Shown in pieces: positions 1 to 8,546 of a stretch of 64,000 nucleotides of DNA; within the stretch, counting starts at the first letter, position 1, and the number at the start of each line of letters is the position of its first letter. This DNA comes from Paraphysomonas bandaiensis. Lineage: Eukaryota > Chrysophyceae. Under the pieces are notes generated by a model, which ran no database searches, was not told the origin of the DNA, and worked only from the letters and a program-made list of their open reading frames with translations. The stretch spans positions 1 through 64,000 of the forward strand of contig CBFFRP010000066.1 of assembly GCA_965644295.1 (NCBI GenBank), given 5' to 3'. Position numbers and translations under genes: made by a program.

Positions 1-157
1 TACAGAATAGCATGCCTCCGGTATTCACAAATGCCAACGGGACTAGGTGTTACGTAGCCGTCAAAACGAAAATCCCCGGAGAATTATAAGTTATAATAAT
101 GATTTGATATGGAATGGAATTGAGAGAGCAATAAGAATAATGTGTCCAGCGTGGAAC

Positions 158-3100
158 TTAATAAGACGCACGGACCTGAGGATATTTGTTGGCAAAATCC
201 TCGTCCACGAGTACCATTGTGCTAGCATTCACCTCGGAATGAACAAAGCAATGCACTAGGTAATTATCATAACGGTAGGTACGGAGAGTGAGAAGATCCT
301 TCACCGATAAAACTCGCTTAGAGCTCTTGTGATACCAGTGTGTGAACTGGATAGGAGCTACATAAGTAATGAGATGAGAATCTGGTAATTCCAACTCATC
401 GTACCAAGCATCACCATAAATTCGCAAATCAACATAGGCTAGATCACCAGGTTGAAACTGAGTGATCGGTTGCCTGCGGAAATCCGCGATGTATTTCTTT
501 GCATAGTCAGCAGTATAAATAAGATGGTAAAGATATCGTTTTCGAGAACAGAATTCAGCATAAGGAACGGAATCAAAAATATCCTTGCTGTAAGGGACTT
601 CTCGGACATCTCCATCTTGAAAACGCACAGTGAAAACCATGGTAGATCGAACCTCTCTATCACCACGGTAATAAAGGATTTCATCAATAACATGTTGATC
701 CTGATCCCGTAAAGCCATTTTATAAGCAGCATCAGAATCTCCCGGAAACAATTTAACATCGCTCACGGAAACACGAACCACTTGCCCAGTGGCGAGATGT
801 TGACAGTCTACGTCATTCTTGTACTGGGACTTGACTGAGAAAGGTCCCATATACCGGTGAGACATCTTAGGATGAACCTTTGCCCCTTTGTCAAATAAGA
901 CAAAATCTCCCGGTTGATACCTATTCTGTCTATCGGGATGCACACCTGTTCCTGCCCTCTCCGTGGCTAACTTTTGCTGATAAGCTTTGGAAGCCTCTCG
1001 GAGTTGGGCTAACTGATCATTAAGCGCAGTGAGTCTAGCATGCGCCCGATCGGGAAGATCTTTGATATCCATGTTCAAATAGTCAAGATCCTTTGAGCCA
1101 AACGTCAACTCAAAAGGCGAAAATCCTGTTTCCGAAGACACTTCAGAATTTAGAAGATATTGAACACTTGCTAACCAACTAGGGTCCTCAAAGATGTCTT
1201 GTCGTTCCTCCCGTTCACTGTAATCATAGACCAGAGCACGTAGATGTCGAACTACTTCTCCAATAATTCTTTCACATCCATTTGCATGGCGATTGGCAAT
1301 ACTAAAAGTGTGCCGAACACCCATGTACTCCGTCAACTGTTTGAACAAATCTGAAGTCAAATCCGGTCCTTGATCCGAGATTATTAGATCTGTGTGACCG
1401 TAATGACTCCAGTATTTCCATATAGTATTTGCAAGATTAAGAGCCGTCACACCTTTGACAGGTTCAAGGTACACAAACTTGGTGAAAAGATTGACCACCA
1501 CGTTGATATGTGTATATCCCTCTGCACCGTGAGGTGTGATCTCAACAGCATCTATACCAATCGCGCTACGAGCATTTGGGGGCTTGAGATTTCGTACGAT
1601 CGGAATAAGAGCCTCCTTCATAGCCAACCTCGTTTTCACACAATTTGGGCACTTAGAGATATAATCCTCAACAACCTTGTAAGGAATATTATGACCCGGG
1701 AACTCTTTGTTTAAGCGTATCCAGGTAGCCCTTCCCCCCATGTGTCCAACTCGCGCGTTATGAACCTCACGCAACGCCGTCTCCGGTGATACATGAGATG
1801 TTGGAGGGTCCTCAATCTCTCGATCATCCGGGTTCATAAAGTTACCCAGAAAGTTAAAGTACTCATACTCATTACAGTCATCCCCCATGAAATAGGCGTC
1901 ATCATATTCCTCCTCTGGGAATATTCCAGAGAGTACAGCGACCTGATGCTCTCTAGATAACCAGTCCGCCAACCAATTCTTGGCACCAGATATATGACGA
2001 ATGCTGAAGTTGAAAGACTGCAAGAATATCCTCCATCGTGTAATCTTTGGAACATCCGAAGATTCCATCCACAATAGATTGTTATGGTCGGTCTCAATTG
2101 TGAATTGCTTGCCTATTAAGTAATAAGCCAAGTGTTTAACACTGTAGAAAATTCCATATGCCTCTTGCTCTATAGTTGACCACTTCTGAGCTTGGGCAGA
2201 AAACTTTTTGGAAATGAAAGCTATAGGCTGCCACTGTATGCTCCCATTCTCTAATATTTTCTTTTGCAATAACACTGAACCTATTCCCAACTCACTAGCG
2301 TCAGTACGCAATGTCCACTCAAGATTATAATCAGGATAAAACAGCTCACAAGCGTCTTGTAGTCCAGCAATGAAACGACGATACTCTGCCTCGTAGTCAT
2401 GCCGCCATGTGGACTTATCCCAATTGAAACTCGACTTTGTCATGTCAGTCAAGTGAGCAACTAAGTCAGAGTATCTAGGCGTAAAACTAGAAAAGAATAC
2501 CCCTTTACCCAGCAACGATCTGGCCTGTTTGGTGTTAGTAGGCATTGGAATCTTGCCGAGAGCCTCCTTCTTATCGGGATTAACCTCATATGACTTGTGA
2601 CGGCAAACATATCCAAAGAAATCCACTTTTCTAAACCCCAACCAGCTTTTTGGCATTTTAAGTTTCACATTCCTTTCAATACATCTGTCAATAATCTTTT
2701 CGAACTTCTCATAAGCATCCTTGGCATCATTAGCCAATATAAGCATGTTATCGAAAATGACTATGGCCCACTCAGAGAAATCATCGAATATTTCTCTCAC
2801 AGTTTCCTGTAAAACTCCCGTGGCCGGAGCAATACCCTCTGGCATGAAATTAGGAGCAAATTGCCCCCAAGGCGTCTGAATGGATAGGCGCTCAGAAGTT
2901 TCATCATCTAATGGAATTTGATGAAAAGCATTTGTTAAATCTATATCCATGTATAGCGGAAAGTTGATAATCTTGTCCAACTCATGCTTAACATTAGGAA
3001 TCGTATAATTTCCCACTTCCATGTGCTTGTTAATTTGCACATAGTCACCACAAAAACGGATATATGGAGGAGTGGCTTTGGGAGCGACCACTAGGCATGA

Positions 3101-4141
3101 AGCCCAAGGAGAACGACTCTTTCGGTAGAAATAGCCACACAGTCGCCGAAACTCCTTCTCCGAAGCCTCCCACAGCTTAGGATTGATCGGGCGAGCCTTT
3201 GGTTTCATTCGGTCCGGGAGAGTGCTTTTCCATTTTAGAGACAAAGGGTCCACACCTCTCACACCGCTCCATTCGTCAGGCACGAACACTTTTTCAGCCT
3301 TCGTTGACAACAATTCCATAATCTTAGTTTCACTTTTCATTTCATCACTGACATGAGTCTCTATCTGCTCATGATAGTCTTGGAGGGCTTCCTCCCTAGA
3401 CTTTCCTAAGAATGTCAACGCATCCTTGAATTGAACCGGTAACTCAGTTTCCTCATCCTCTGGGGCAATAGCATCACTCGCTCTTGACCATGGGTGCACA
3501 CGGTCATCAGAGTCAACCGTGTCCCCTGCCAGAGATGACAACACATTCGAATTTTCATTATCGGAGACACCCTCGATTTGAGTGTCATGTGCCTCACGCA
3601 TAACAGCACACATGAAAGGATATAATTTTCCAGTCAGCGCAGGCAACCCCAAAATAATATCATTACTCGTCATATCGATCACAAAGAATTCACCCGTATA
3701 TTGATAGGTATGACTCTTCGGATCAGTCAGCACTAAATTTAATCTGACTCCTTCATTGAGATCCTTCACCGTTCTACTATCCGCCAATACCACACGGTGT
3801 TTAGCTTTATAAAAACGGCTCGGTTCTAGTTTGTTCCGCAATCTGTCCACCAAATCCCTCGACACATAATTGGCTGAGAGGGCTCCAGTGTCACACAATA
3901 TTTTTACTAACTCCTCTATTCCAAATTTTCTATCTAAAGTAATCCTTCCTATAGTGTGCGCTGAAGAGAAGCTCTTGGATGAAGGATAGCAGGGATACAG
4001 CTTAGCCTGATCCCCGATACAGACATTGGAGGAATTCGCAAACTCATTAAGATCATTAGAATGCACTGAACATTCATCATTCTCATCCCGAGTCTTTGAA
4101 TTGGAATCCTCCTTGTCTGTATCGTCACATCCACCGAACCA
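158..4141 (-). CDS. pol: Ty3/gypsy Pol polyprotein (PR-RT-RNase H-integrase)
   Basis: Numbering from codon 4066, an aspartic protease motif CDTG is at residues 58-61. Reverse transcriptase follows with motif A MDIDLTNAFHQI and, at 438-440, FDN in place of the usual YxDD. RNase H shows the acidic residues TDAS, IEQEAYG and ETDHN, and the ADWLSR motif. Integrase has an HHCC-type zinc region ending CPNC, then D (IGIDAVE), D (SDQGPD) and E (CERIIGE). A GPY/F-like module and a further DEILYYRGD/VRFQDGD segment, chromo- or Tudor-like, end the protein. The frame is open upstream to the gag TGA at 4144-4142. The codon at 4066 is GTG and no ATG lies between the TGA and the protease, so Pol is probably made as a Gag-Pol readthrough product. 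No internal stop is present. The host role is only transposition. Confidence 0.9.
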   Translation of the reverse strand, partial: WFGGCDDTDKEDSNSKTRDENDECSVHSNDLNEFANSSNVCIGDQAKLYPCYPSSKSFSSAHTIGRITLDRKFGIEELVKILCDTGALSANYVSRDLVDRLRNKLEPSRFYKAKHRVVLADSRTVKDLNEGVRLNLVLTDPKSHTYQYTGEFFVIDMTSNDIILGLPALTGKLYPFMCAVMREAHDTQIEGVSDNENSNVLSSLAGDTVDSDDRVHPWSRASDAIAPEDEETELPVQFKDALTFLGKSREEALQDYHEQIETHVSDEMKSETKIMELLSTKAEKVFVPDEWSGVRGVDPLSLKWKSTLPDRMKPKARPINPKLWEASEKEFRRLCGYFYRKSRSPWASCLVVAPKATPPYIRFCGDYVQINKHMEVGNYTIPNVKHELDKIINFPLYMDIDLTNAFHQIPLDDETSERLSIQTPWGQFAPNFMPEGIAPATGVLQETVREIFDDFSEWAIVIFDNMLILANDAKDAYEKFEKIIDRCIERNVKLKMPKSWLGFRKVDFFGYVCRHKSYEVNPDKKEALGKIPMPTNTKQARSLLGKGVFFSSFTPRYSDLVAHLTDMTKSSFNWDKSTWRHDYEAEYRRFIAGLQDACELFYPDYNLEWTLRTDASELGIGSVLLQKKILENGSIQWQPIAFISKKFSAQAQKWSTIEQEAYGIFYSVKHLAYYLIGKQFTIETDHNNLLWMESSDVPKITRWRIFLQSFNFSIRHISGAKNWLADWLSREHQVAVLSGIFPEEEYDDAYFMGDDCNEYEYFNFLGNFMNPDDREIEDPPTSHVSPETALREVHNARVGHMGGRATWIRLNKEFPGHNIPYKVVEDYISKCPNCVKTRLAMKEALIPIVRNLKPPNARSAIGIDAVEITPHGAEGYTHINVVVNLFTKFVYLEPVKGVTALNLANTIWKYWSHYGHTDLIISDQGPDLTSDLFKQLTEYMGVRHTFSIANRHANGCERIIGEVVRHLRALVYDYSEREERQDIFEDPSWLASVQYLLNSEVSSETGFSPFELTFGSKDLDYLNMDIKDLPDRAHARLTALNDQLAQLREASKAYQQKLATERAGTGVHPDRQNRYQPGDFVLFDKGAKVHPKMSHRYMGPFSVKSQYKNDVDCQHLATGQVVRVSVSDVKLFPGDSDAAYKMALRDQDQHVIDEILYYRGDREVRSTMVFTVRFQDGDVREVPYSKDIFDSVPYAEFCSRKRYLYHLIYTADYAKKYIADFRRQPITQFQPGDLAYVDLRIYGDAWYDELELPDSHLITYVAPIQFTHWYHKSSKRVLSVKDLLTLRTYRYDNYLVHCFVHSEVNASTMVLVDEDFANKYPQVRASY

Positions 4142-5326
4142 TCAAGGGCGGGAATCACCGAAGTGATCCCTCCTCAAGATGGTCGGTTGTTTGTCCCTCT
4201 GCTCCGAACTTCCCGCAGACTTAAGATACGCATCGATCTTGTCCCGCATTTCGGACGCAGAATCCAACAGACATTTCGCATTATGATTATAAGGACAGTC
4301 TGTTTTGTCGCACTTGCCATACATGATTTTTCTTAGACACCCATACTTATCGGTCTTATTATTCTGAGCACCAGTTGGTCTAGCATGCATGGCTGACAGA
4401 GACCTATCAGAGTTAAAACGACGCTCCTCATCAACTGCTGCGTCATTACCCGACATTGGTTTCACATCTGTCATCATAGCGACTTGTTTATCGTCATGTA
4501 CCTCCAGATTACTGGACCGCCAAGTCTCACTCGGAGCATCCCACAAATCATCATCATTGGGTACATACCCATCATTATCATCCCACTCATCGTTATAGTT
4601 TCCTCCAGACTCATCGTAAGTATCTAGATGTGACACTTGCGAAACCCTTGGTTTAGAATCAACACGACTGTTCAACGAAGGTTTGTTGGACTGTTGAGAG
4701 AATAGTTCCTTTCTCCTCTTAAGATAGTCCTCGTGCTTCTGTTGAAACATCGTAGTCGACTCCATAGGTAACTGTCGGTACGCGATGGTTACTTGATAAT
4801 GATCCAAGAGTACAGCCGAATACTCTTTGAAAAATTCGCTCATAGAGTCAAATTTATTTGTCGACATGCACCCCAACACATACTTAACATAGGTCCCGTC
4901 ATTCAAAGTCTTAAAGAGTCTTATCAATCCGTACTCTTTGTCATCGATACGAGGACACCATGTTTTGTTTGAGACCAACATGATAGACAACATTGTTTGG
5001 AACGACTGCATCAAGTTCAATTGCTGATGATAGAATGCCTCAAAAGTCACAGCATTTACATACTTCCAGTCCATAATTTGGATATGTTTCAATGAATCTC
5101 TGAGTTCATTATAAAATGCCACGCAATTGAACACTTTGGTCTCCTGAGCCACAATGAGAAGCAAATCCGAAACATCCATTTGTGCTAGCTGCGCATGTGT
5201 GATGCTGTACACATTCCGCAGATGTGCCTTCAAACTGGTTGAAAGTACCTTTTGAATTCGCACCTCAGTTTCTTCTTGCTCTTGAAACTCTAAGATGTCT
5301 TTGATCGCTTTCGCCACTTTACCCAA
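4142..5326 (-). CDS. gag: Gag-like protein with CCCH finger, upstream of pol
   Basis: This is a 394-codon ORF directly upstream of and in the same frame as pol, ending GDSRP-TGA. The N-terminal two thirds are helical and capsid-like. The middle is rich in Asp, Ser and Gln. Near the end is a C-x8-C-x4-C-x3-H finger (CLRKIMYGKC...CPYNH). Ty3 Gags usually carry a CCHC knuckle, so a CCCH finger at this place is unusual. The first codon of the ORF is TTG, and the frame stays open to a TGA at about 5395 without an ATG, so the true start is unclear. It may start at an internal ATG, by splicing, by a lost ATG, or by fusion to the upstream ORF. Gag identity is inferred from position and composition. 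Confidence 0.75.
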   Translation of the reverse strand: MGKVAKAIKDILEFQEQEETEVRIQKVLSTSLKAHLRNVYSITHAQLAQMDVSDLLLIVAQETKVFNCVAFYNELRDSLKHIQIMDWKYVNAVTFEAFYHQQLNLMQSFQTMLSIMLVSNKTWCPRIDDKEYGLIRLFKTLNDGTYVKYVLGCMSTNKFDSMSEFFKEYSAVLLDHYQVTIAYRQLPMESTTMFQQKHEDYLKRRKELFSQQSNKPSLNSRVDSKPRVSQVSHLDTYDESGGNYNDEWDDNDGYVPNDDDLWDAPSETWRSSNLEVHDDKQVAMMTDVKPMSGNDAAVDEERRFNSDRSLSAMHARPTGAQNNKTDKYGCLRKIMYGKCDKTDCPYNHNAKCLLDSASEMRDKIDAYLKSAGSSEQRDKQPTILRRDHFGDSRP

Positions 5327-5395
5327 CTTGAAGTCATTGATGCGAACATGACACCTCCTTTCCTCTCTAGTTATGGTAAAAGCAAACTTTTTTCA

Positions 5396-5584
5396 AACTT
5401 GGGAAAAATTTCTAAATTTGGGACTTTTTAAAAAATTCATCATGAAAACCTCATGTTTATTGATGATATAATTTAGACAGAGGTAATGTTATAGAAGTAA
5501 GTGTTACTAAGTGTATGATATAGATATACTATATAGATATATGATATATGTATTATTATTATATAATATGAATACTCTTCTCTA
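5396..5584. other. AT-rich spacer inside the retrotransposon region
   Basis: No ORF is seen. It holds runs of TATA/ATAT and, at about 5493-5515, the inverse complement of the CACTTAGTAACACTTACTTC motif that recurs at 21.2 and 21.7 kb. It could be an untranslated junction between two retroelement parts. Confidence 0.4.
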
Positions 5585-6490
5585 CTAATAACTATAATTT
5601 TCAATTCTCTTCCTGTTACGTTTACCAATGAGTACAGGCGCAGCTCCAACCGCTCCTGTGTCTACCCAATCCGTATTTGGAACAACTTCGATATCCCACC
5701 TACCTGATGTATTCGTTTTCTTCTTTCCGGAGGGTTTTATTGCAGGTTTCAACTCTTTCTGCCTTATACCTCTGATAATTTCACCATCTATAAATTCTAT
5801 ATCATACCTACCATCTTTATATCCAATAACACTACCATTGAAATTATATATATTTCTAATTTTCTCACCAACAGCATATAGTTGCAAATCATCACTACTA
5901 CAACTACTATCACTGGAATCAGATTCATATCTTTCTGAAGCCTGAGTTTTATCGACAACAACGCTATCCCTTGAGCTGCTGTAATTATCAACACAATCTT
6001 CCTCATCACTGATATCTGAAAGCTGAATAGTCTTGTGTCGCTTCCTTAAATTTTTAATCCTCCTTCCCTTATTTTTTCGCCGACTTATCATACTACTCGC
6101 GGTTTCAAATTGGTTATCCACCTCTGCGGACGACATAGAATCCGTTTCTGGTCTACAACGTCTAGTGTTACAAGTCGTTCGAAGCCTTCTTGCATGATGA
6201 TGGCTTGCAGATTGACTGGTACTACTACACAAACAAAATAGATAAGGAAGGTTATTTTTTATCAAAAAGTTATTTGAATCTCACCATTGCATGATGTTGT
6301 CATCTTCGCTACTACTTTCACAATCAACGGAGGCATCCGACAATACCACTCCACCACCATTATTGCTGGATATCGATTGTGCACGCGTAGATACGTCTGC
6401 AATATCGCGAAGCAAAACTACACCTTGATTTCCCACTCCATCAGGTGGCGAATCTATTTCACCAAACGCACTCCATCAGGTGGCGAATCT
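5585..6490 (-). CDS. Spliced ORF with a Tudor-like segment, function unknown
   Basis: Two exons fit: about 6490-6285 and 6224-5585, with a 60-nt GT-AG intron (GTGAGA...TGTAG) that keeps frame. Exon 1 is acidic and Ser-rich. Exon 2 has a basic stretch (SRRKNKGRRIKNLRKRHK), a Ser/Asp-rich stretch, then a compact beta-rich segment (VGEKIRN...GSVIGYKDGRYDIEFIDGE) resembling a Tudor or chromo-like reader fold. No ATG start is clear; upstream the frame closes at a TGA inside a 33-bp tandem duplication (6435-6467 and 6470-6502). It lies between two gag-like ORFs on the same strand. It may be a retroelement accessory protein, a captured host exon, or an unrelated host gene into which the element inserted. 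Confidence 0.45.
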
Positions 6491-6502
6491 ATTTCACCAA
6501 AC
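6435..6502. repeat. 33-bp direct tandem duplication
   Basis: The same 33 bp occur at 6435-6467 and 6470-6502, separated by 2 bp, apparently without mismatch. The repeat lies just after the stop of the 6505-7083 ORF. On the minus strand its open frame reads LFGEIDSPPDGV. The 35-bp step shifts the frame, so the duplication may have broken an ORF that once ran through. Confidence 0.9.
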
Positions 6503-6504
6503 AG

Positions 6505-7083
6505 TTAAACTGTTTTGGCACTAGCCACCTCAGAACTTTTCTTCAAATCCCTGAATAACTTGCCCGCTTTCTTGCCCTTGAAGATGTTATCCATGAGGGT
6601 AGGCACATCATTAGCACCATCACCATCAACATCGGGATTCGAACCATCGTCCTCCTTGTTGCTATTATCTTCCTCCTGAGGAATAATGCGAAACTTAGCC
6701 ATGTTTTCCAGAGTGGAATACCTCGGCTGACGTTTGTGTTTCGACGTGCGCTTGGTAACCTTTTGCCGCTGATGTGAGCCCACAGAAGCCTGAGACTGAC
6801 TGCTCTCACCATCCTCAACATTTTGTACTCTATTCTCCAATATTTGCATCCTGCTGCTGAGGTTAGACACTGCAGTAGCCACCTCTGTAAAAGACTGAGA
6901 CATGGCACGAACTGTGTCCAAAATCTCCTGGTTTGGATTGATGTTTGGAGCAGAAGACTCCTGAACGACATCCTGCACACCTCCAGCAGCATCTTGTTTG
7001 GTTTCACCACTACCAGCGGCTTCCTGATCTTTCCCAGGAGTTTTCTTGCCGCCTCTCCTCGTTTTACCAGTCGGAGTAGACAT
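6505..7083 (-). CDS. Gag-like N-terminal ORF (192 aa)
   Basis: The ORF starts at ATG 7083 (MSTPTGKTRRGGKK) and ends at TAA 6505. It has a basic, Gly/Gln-rich N-terminus, a predicted coiled coil at about residues 55-90 (VRAMSQSFTEVATAVSNLSS and on), a basic patch (RQKVTKRTSKHKRQ) and an acidic Asp/Asn-rich tail. No zinc knuckle is present. Its position downstream of a candidate LTR and upstream of gag/pol suggests a structural Gag-type protein of the Ty3 element. After the stop the same frame reads on for 16 codons into the duplicated 33-bp unit. A host protein cannot be excluded. Confidence 0.5.
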   Translation of the reverse strand: MSTPTGKTRRGGKKTPGKDQEAAGSGETKQDAAGGVQDVVQESSAPNINPNQEILDTVRAMSQSFTEVATAVSNLSSRMQILENRVQNVEDGESSQSQASVGSHQRQKVTKRTSKHKRQPRYSTLENMAKFRIIPQEEDNSNKEDDGSNPDVDGDGANDVPTLMDNIFKGKKAGKLFRDLKKSSEVASAKTV

Positions 7084-7299
7084 GGTTAATGAGAAGAACT
7101 TCCGCCTCAAAGACTATATCCACCAAACTTTTCCCTAACACACTGAGACAAGCAACCCTGGCAACTCCTAGAACCACTGACCCAGAACTCAACAACACAC
7201 CAAGACAAATCCCAAAGACAACCCTGCGTAAGAATCCAAAAACTCAACACTCAACACTCAACACTCAAAACCGTTGAACCCGTCGGATTTGTACAAGTG

Positions 7300-7608
7300 A
7301 CAACAGTTAACACACAGGCGGTATCCACGGTCGATTGACTTCGAAAAGAACCGAATTTCCTCAGTCACCACACTGTGAATCAAACAATCACCACTGAACA
7401 AAGAGCCTAGAGAACGACTACTGACAACTCACACCCAGAGAACAACAGACAACCAACAACAACCGGCAACCGAAGGCAACAGACAACAAGCCCAAAGAAT
7501 CAAGCCCAAAGAAGCGTGTCGCAGTTAGTTTCTTATAAGAGTGTGAAACAACAGCGCAAAGACAGAAATTTCTGTACGAGCAGTAGTAAATATTTACTAT
7601 AACAACAC
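7300..7608 (-). repeat. Candidate 5' LTR / leader of the Ty3 element
   Basis: On the minus strand the segment begins TGTTGTTATAG, fitting the 5'-TG of an LTR. It contains CTTATAAGA, a possible TATA box, and is followed by a leader to the ATG at 7083. The second LTR is outside the window, so neither length nor the CA end can be confirmed. Confidence 0.3.
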
Positions 7609-7631
7609 CCGGTTTGATAACCAGGGTGTTG
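7562..7631. repeat. Cluster of three palindromes
   Basis: Three inverted repeats lie in 70 bp. ACAGAAATTTCTGT (7562-7575) and TAGTAAATATTTACTA (7584-7599) are perfect. The third is a hairpin with arms CAACACCC (7603-7610) and GGGTGTTG (7624-7631) enclosing a further GGTT/AACC stem. They sit at the presumed outer end of the retroelement and could be LTR-end, promoter or structured-RNA elements. Confidence 0.7.
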
Positions 7632-7639
7632 GCTCGTAA

Positions 7640-8546
7640 ACAATAAAACTACAACAACACCTACACTGAACCAACAAGCACAGTAATAACGGTATTATTA
7701 TTAAAACACTTTTTTCCAAGTTTAGACCTAAACTCAGTTAGTGACTCCCGCGAAGAGTCACCGCGCAATGGTATACCGCTGGCACCCAAGATCACTAGCA
7801 CCAAGCTTTGGTCTAACTTAAAACAAGTGATAAACACCATAGAAGCACATATGCACACACACACACTCCTAACATGGTGCAACACACGTGGTGTCATCAC
7901 ACCACCACAGGTTGCGCAACTCTTCAATCAAAACTGAAAAATACACAGCAACCTGACAGGGAGTGACTCACCAGCATATGCCTAGAGTACACCGTATACT
8001 ACGTATCTATACCCTACCAGAGACTGAAAACCCCATAATCCAGGAAATACATAAATACGGTACGTATAGTACGTATAGTACGCACACCACATTTGCAATC
8101 GAACCCCAATAAGCCTTGCATGAACACTCGTGCACCTCAAGTGTATAATAGCGACTTCTCTCCTTTGATGGTCACATGTACTTGCCCCCCTATAGGGTAG
8201 TACGGGTAATACATGTATGTATTTATATGGAAGTATGTACTGCAACTGCTATACAGGAATACGGGCCCACATAACTTTGATATAAATTTGCAGCAGGTTT
8301 CACATCAACCGAAGTCACCAGCAGCAGATCATAGTCGTACATCATCATCAGCAGATAAAAATTGGACATCATACCCGAACGTTGGCTCAATATGTAGGTA
8401 CACTGTGGTACATTACCAATGTCCAAATGGTGTTGCATAATATGTATCCTGAACACAATGAAGGTCCTAAAGCAATATATAGGGTCCTGATATAGGGTCC
8501 TAAACCAACATAGGGTCCTAAAAGTCAATGTAACCATGCATGTGAC
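7640..8546. other. Non-coding stretch between the two retroelements
   Basis: No convincing ORF is seen; those present are short and low in complexity. It contains a CA run at about 7853-7866, tandem GTACGTATA units at about 8058-8092, and tandem units of the type ATAGGGTCCT(R)A at about 8463-8526. Confidence 0.5.

Larger units (their letters stand above)
1..7608 (-). mobile_element. Ty3/gypsy-type LTR retrotransposon, 3' end cut by the window edge
   Basis: The minus strand carries, in transcription order, a gag-like ORF (7083-6505), a spliced Tudor-like ORF (about 6490-5585), a second gag-like ORF with a CCCH finger (about 5326-4142) and a pol ORF (4141-158). Pol has the order protease, reverse transcriptase, RNase H, integrase, which defines the Ty3/gypsy type. 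A possible 5' LTR lies at about 7608-7300. The 3' LTR would be left of position 1 and is not seen. Whether all four ORFs belong to one element, or 5.3-6.5 kb is an insertion or a second element, is open. Both gag-like blocks are on the same strand in a sensible order, which favours one element or one rearranged element. Confidence 0.7.

Noticed and set aside
7603-7631. ACCCGGTTTGATAACCA looks like a tRNA 3' end
   Set aside because: No cloverleaf fits around it. The match is part of a hairpin; at most it hints at a primer-binding site.
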